Assembly (NCBI RefSeq): GCF_902726655.1
Contig: NZ_CACVAN010000001.1
Coordinates: 2,418,001 to 2,482,000, forward strand
Direction of reading: 5' to 3'
Source: Virgibacillus ihumii
Lineage (GTDB): Bacteria > Bacillota > Bacilli > Bacillales > Amphibacillaceae
DNA length: 64,000 nt
Shown here: positions 61,645-64,000 of the stretch, one piece after another
Layout of the letters: each line of letters opens with the position of its first letter
How positions within the stretch are numbered: the first letter of the stretch is position 1
Notes under the pieces: generated by a model
The model's input: only the letters and a program-made list of their open reading frames with translations
Told to the model about the DNA's origin: nothing
The model's database searches: none
Translations under genes and position numbers: made by a program

Positions 61645-61779
61645 TCATCGCATTTTATCCGGCAGCGCATGGATGGACTGGATCAGATCATTAAGCTTTC
61701 CTTCAATGCGGTGCAGCAAATAAAATGTCACCACAATCGGAAAGCCAACCTCCGTCACAAATGATATCCAAGTTTCCAC
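61645..61779 (-). CDS. YvrJ family small membrane protein
   Basis: Protein of 44 residues: ETWISFVTEVGFPIVVTFYLLHRIEGKLNDLIQSI, a single membrane helix then an amphipathic helix. This is the YvrJ family plan. The start is GTG 61779, set by AAGGAGGTAATACCA upstream. The same frame is open further to 61836 but without a ribosome site. Function unknown; in B. subtilis yvrJ sits in the SigO-controlled region. Third gene of the DUF1659-DUF2922-YvrJ unit. Confidence 0.82.
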   Translation of the reverse strand: METWISFVTEVGFPIVVTFYLLHRIEGKLNDLIQSIHALPDKMR

Positions 61780-61914
61780 TGGTATTACCTCCTTGTCTAT
61801 TTGGTATAGTGGTTGGGGTAAATCCGACTCTTCCATTATGACGTTTATGAAAAGGAAGACCAGGGCTGACGCCGCTGGTCCGAGTGAACAGGTAATCGAA
61901 TTTCCTCCATATCA

Positions 61915-62130
61915 TTATGCCAGTTCAATATCAACTACATTTCGTTCAACAACACGTGCGCTTTTGATGGACAACAAATCGCCGCCTGATGAAGAAAATG
62001 CGTTTTGCGCGATAATTTCGTCCATTGCAGCTTTTACTGCTGCGGGATCAACCGGTTCAACCGGCTTATCTAATGAGTATGTTACAGTTTTGCCGTCAGC
62101 GTTCAAAAATTTAAGTTCAAGTTTTTTCAT
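61915..62130 (-). CDS. DUF2922 protein
   Basis: Protein of 71 residues: MKKLELKFLNADGKTVTYSLDKPVEPVDPAAVKAAMDEI with a C-terminal strand KSARVVERNVVDIELA. This is the DUF2922 pattern, known in Bacillales in company with DUF1659 proteins. Acidic, soluble, unknown role. It starts at ATG 62130 with GGAGGAGG upstream. The gap of about 135 bases to yvrJ has no gene of its own. Confidence 0.85.
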   Translation of the reverse strand: MKKLELKFLNADGKTVTYSLDKPVEPVDPAAVKAAMDEIIAQNAFSSSGGDLLSIKSARVVERNVVDIELA

Positions 62131-62163
62131 TCTGGATCCTCCTCTCCATTATTTTTTAACCCG

Positions 62164-62388
62164 TTATGCCTGGGTAATTTCGGAATTATCACTCCGTTCA
62201 ATGGTATAAAGCGGTCGCTGCTGAAGTCCTGCTACAGCCGTAGCAATAGCAAACAGCTGATCTGCGGTTGCTGATGTTTTAACATTGTTGAAACTCTTTG
62301 ACTTATAGATAGTTTTACCCGTCATCATGTCATCGCCGTCATCCAAAACCAGTGTCAGGCGGCTGTCGGTCATTTGTGAAACTGCCAT
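62164..62388 (-). CDS. DUF1659 protein
   Basis: Protein of 74 residues: MAVSQMTDSRLTLVLDDGDDMMTGKTIYKSKSFNNVKTSA... with TADQLFAIATAVAGLQQRPLYTIERSD. This matches DUF1659, which occurs next to DUF2922. The start is ATG 62388, with GGGAGGTGATG directly upstream; GTG 62397 belongs to that ribosome site. First gene of the small cluster. Unknown function. Confidence 0.85.
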   Translation of the reverse strand: MAVSQMTDSRLTLVLDDGDDMMTGKTIYKSKSFNNVKTSATADQLFAIATAVAGLQQRPLYTIERSDNSEITQA

Positions 62389-62454
62389 TTTCATCACCTC
62401 CCTTCACCCTACAATCGAAAGTTACGGGCGAAAGGTGGCAAGAAACTTTTCATA

Positions 62455-62488
62455 AAGTAAAAAAGCCACCCTTTTCAGGAAGGTGACG
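62455..62488 (-). terminator. Terminator after the DUF3784 gene
   Basis: On the minus strand GTCACCTT pairs with AAGGGTGGC (one bulge) and is followed by TTTTTTAC, 19 bases past the stop. Confidence 0.75.
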
Positions 62489-62506
62489 ATAGTAATATAC
62501 AGAAAG

Positions 62507-63229
62507 TTATTTAATTGCAGCAGACATCTCGTTGTACCATTTTTGTGTTTGTTCACTGTTCTGGCCGTTAATAATCATGTAATCCTTTTCTCTTTTTATA
62601 AACAGATACGGGGATTCTTTACCATGGATAAACAGCAGTCCCTCACCATGATTTTGCAGCTTAAAATGTCCTTTCAGTCGATTGGCAAAGGAGTATCCGT
62701 TTGTCCGGACTTTAACTTCAGGGAACTCATCAAGAAGTTGCACCTTTTCAACCGTTTCCACTGGCCATTCCACACCATAAGGACCTGAAATTGTGAATGA
62801 ATAGTTATCAATCGACAGGTTATTTTCCTGAAAACCTGTACTGATAACAAAGCCAATAATACCTATCGTGACAAACGATGTTAATACTGCCATCCCATAA
62901 CCCTTTTTTCTCTTTTCAGGAAGTTCATATTTTTGCACATAAAATTGTCCGCCGCAGATTACGAGCACCATGGCAGCCATTGAAGCTTCGAAACCGTACG
63001 GGACACCGAATAAAGTCAGCAGCAACCCGATTGCTACGATACCTGCAAGCAGAAGAAAATGTTTGCCCAATGCTTGCGGATAACCCCGTTCTGTCAATAC
63101 ATTCTGCTCTTCCCTGGTTCTCCGGTTAAATCCGGAAAGAAAATGATAGAATTTCTTATTTAAAATCAGATAAGCAATACCTAAAAATAACAACACCAGT
63201 AAACACTGAATGATGAGCATAATACCCAA
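62507..63229 (-). CDS. DUF3784 membrane protein with PH-like C-terminal domain
   Basis: Protein of 240 residues. An N-terminal helix (about 3-22), then NKKFYHFLSGFNRRTREEQN, the DUF3784 hallmark (L-I-S-G-Y/F-N), and two or three more helices up to about 135. The C-terminal 100 residues (SFTISGPYGVEWPVETVEKVQLLDEFPEVKVRTNGYSF) look like a bacterial PH domain, a fusion found in some Bacillus DUF3784 proteins. Function unknown. TTG 63229 with GGAGGGGGTGAGG upstream, or ATG 63220. It follows the TauE gene by 14 bases. Confidence 0.78.
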   Translation of the reverse strand: MGIMLIIQCLLVLLFLGIAYLILNKKFYHFLSGFNRRTREEQNVLTERGYPQALGKHFLLLAGIVAIGLLLTLFGVPYGFEASMAAMVLVICGGQFYVQKYELPEKRKKGYGMAVLTSFVTIGIIGFVISTGFQENNLSIDNYSFTISGPYGVEWPVETVEKVQLLDEFPEVKVRTNGYSFANRLKGHFKLQNHGEGLLFIHGKESPYLFIKREKDYMIINGQNSEQTQKWYNEMSAAIK

Positions 63230-63243
63230 ATCCTCACCCCCTC

Positions 63244-63978
63244 CTATAATTGCTGGACAAATAAATATATCCCGGAGAAAAACAACAGGACGTATGTCAG
63301 CTTACGGAACAATTCCTGACTGATCCACTTAAAAAGCAGCTGCCCAAGCAACAGTCCGATAATGACGATTGGCAATGCAGCTGCACCTGTTTGCCAGATT
63401 TCTTTTGATGTTCCCGCAAAAATAATCTGAATGACCAGACTGACCGCATAAATCCATAGATAAAAAGCCAATGTGGTGCCCCGCAGTTTTTCTTTAGATG
63501 TGTCAGTACCGGAAAAATAAAGTAAAATCGGTGGACCCGGTATGCCGATGCTGGTTGTGAATGCACCGGAAACACCGCCAATCACCAGATCACGTTTCGG
63601 GTTCTGACGGATGCGGAATTTCATCATCAACAAAACCGTCAGGAGTATAATCAGAGCCCCCACTCCAAGCTTTAACAGAGTCATGTGCATCACCAGAAAT
63701 ATGGAAATCCCGATTGGCAGTCCGACCAGACTTCCTGTTATTAATCGCTTTAAAATCCCTGTATCAATATCTTTCCTGATTTTTAAGATGAGTGCGACTG
63801 ATATTAGCAATGACAAAATCAGATTAATTTGTATCGCTTCCCGCGGTTCAAACATGACAAGTAAAAATGGTGTCGCCACAATAGAAAAACCAAACCCGGT
63901 ACTTGTTTGCAGAACCGAAGCTATTAAAATAATGACTGCATATAATAAGATAGTTTCCAAAAGAACACCCGCCAGCAT
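63244..63978 (-). CDS. TauE/SafE family membrane exporter
   Basis: Protein of 244 residues with about eight helices in two repeats. The signatures are ASVLQTSTGFGFSIVATPFLLVMFEPREAIQINLILSL at the N-terminus and VIGGVSGAFTTSIGIPGPPILLYFSGTD in the middle (G-x-P-G-P-P). These place it in the TauE/SafE (sulfite exporter/permease) family, which moves small organic or sulfur anions. The substrate is not readable. AAGGAAG precedes ATG 63978. First gene of a two-gene unit with the DUF3784 protein. Confidence 0.88.
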   Translation of the reverse strand: MLAGVLLETILLYAVIILIASVLQTSTGFGFSIVATPFLLVMFEPREAIQINLILSLLISVALILKIRKDIDTGILKRLITGSLVGLPIGISIFLVMHMTLLKLGVGALIILLTVLLMMKFRIRQNPKRDLVIGGVSGAFTTSIGIPGPPILLYFSGTDTSKEKLRGTTLAFYLWIYAVSLVIQIIFAGTSKEIWQTGAAALPIVIIGLLLGQLLFKWISQELFRKLTYVLLFFSGIYLFVQQL

Positions 63979-64000
63979 TTTTACTTCCTTACCCAGTTTA

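Noticed and set aside
61703..61915. 70-codon minus-strand frame between DUF2922 and yvrJ
   Set aside because: Overlaps the yvrJ ribosome site and start in another frame and has no ribosome site of its own.

Overview
This window is chromosomal DNA from a low-to-moderate GC Gram-positive bacterium of the family Bacillaceae. The gene content fits a moderately halophilic lineage such as Virgibacillus, Oceanobacillus or Lentibacillus, but the genus is inferred. The basis is strong AGGAGG-type ribosome binding sites, frequent TTG and GTG starts, a SAM-I riboswitch, cre-like and CodY-like motifs, and many Bacillus families (PgcA, YkhA, YpmR/YpmS, YkpA, YuzB, YpuA-type DUF1002, YvrJ, TcyP). No rRNA, tRNA, prophage, insertion sequence or CRISPR array was seen.

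Layout. 1-6.1 kb: cystine transporter TcyP (cut by the window edge), OsmC protein, DUF488, phosphoglucomutase PgcA, AI-2E-type membrane protein, a GNAT enzyme and a small coiled-coil protein. 6.2-14.5 kb: CPA1 antiporter, BrnQ, a palindromic intergenic element, RecQ, an M29 aminopeptidase and an HxlR regulator with a palindromic operator. 14.6-20.1 kb: HutH behind a cre site and a leader hairpin, an AGCS symporter, a thioesterase and cardiolipin synthase. 20.7-26.5 kb: sulfur amino acid block with a methionine gamma-lyase-like enzyme, RarD, and a SAM-riboswitch operon of MetY (with an unusual C-terminal domain) plus an ACT-less homoserine dehydrogenase. 26.7-31.9 kb: YpmR/YpmS, a WYL regulator, a permuted-papain-like protein and YkpA. 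32-41.2 kb: the oppABCDF operon, then a second permease pair with no ATPase or binding protein of its own. 41.4-50.1 kb: lipoprotein, kbl-tdh threonine degradation, LysM-3D cell-wall protein, two MFS exporters, DUF1002 and YuzB. 50.2-58.1 kb: a three-gene operon (lysozyme-like, RidA, alcohol dehydrogenase), acyl-CoA synthetase, nitronate monooxygenase, and a beta-lactamase-like hydrolase in operon with a cyclase-fold/HTH regulator. 58.2-64 kb: SNF2 helicase, a YvrJ/DUF2922/DUF1659 cluster, a DUF3784 protein and a TauE/SafE exporter.

The most unusual feature lies between the genes. Six intergenic regions hold direct-repeat arrays of 5-12 units, all with a period of 20-21 bp (two DNA helical turns). 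Each unit has a conserved core of about 10-14 bp and a variable remainder. The core differs between arrays except for two, 29 kb apart, that share the same unit. The register holds over whole arrays even where the core has decayed. They are neither CRISPRs nor credible genes, and their shared design with different sequences is the main candidate here for an undescribed system.

Metabolically, the window is rich in amino acid and peptide uptake (TcyP, BrnQ, AGCS, Opp) and breakdown (HutH, methionine gamma-lyase, Kbl/Tdh, RidA, M29 peptidase). Carbon (CcpA), nitrogen/branched-chain (CodY) and methionine (SAM) control is suggested by the sites listed.
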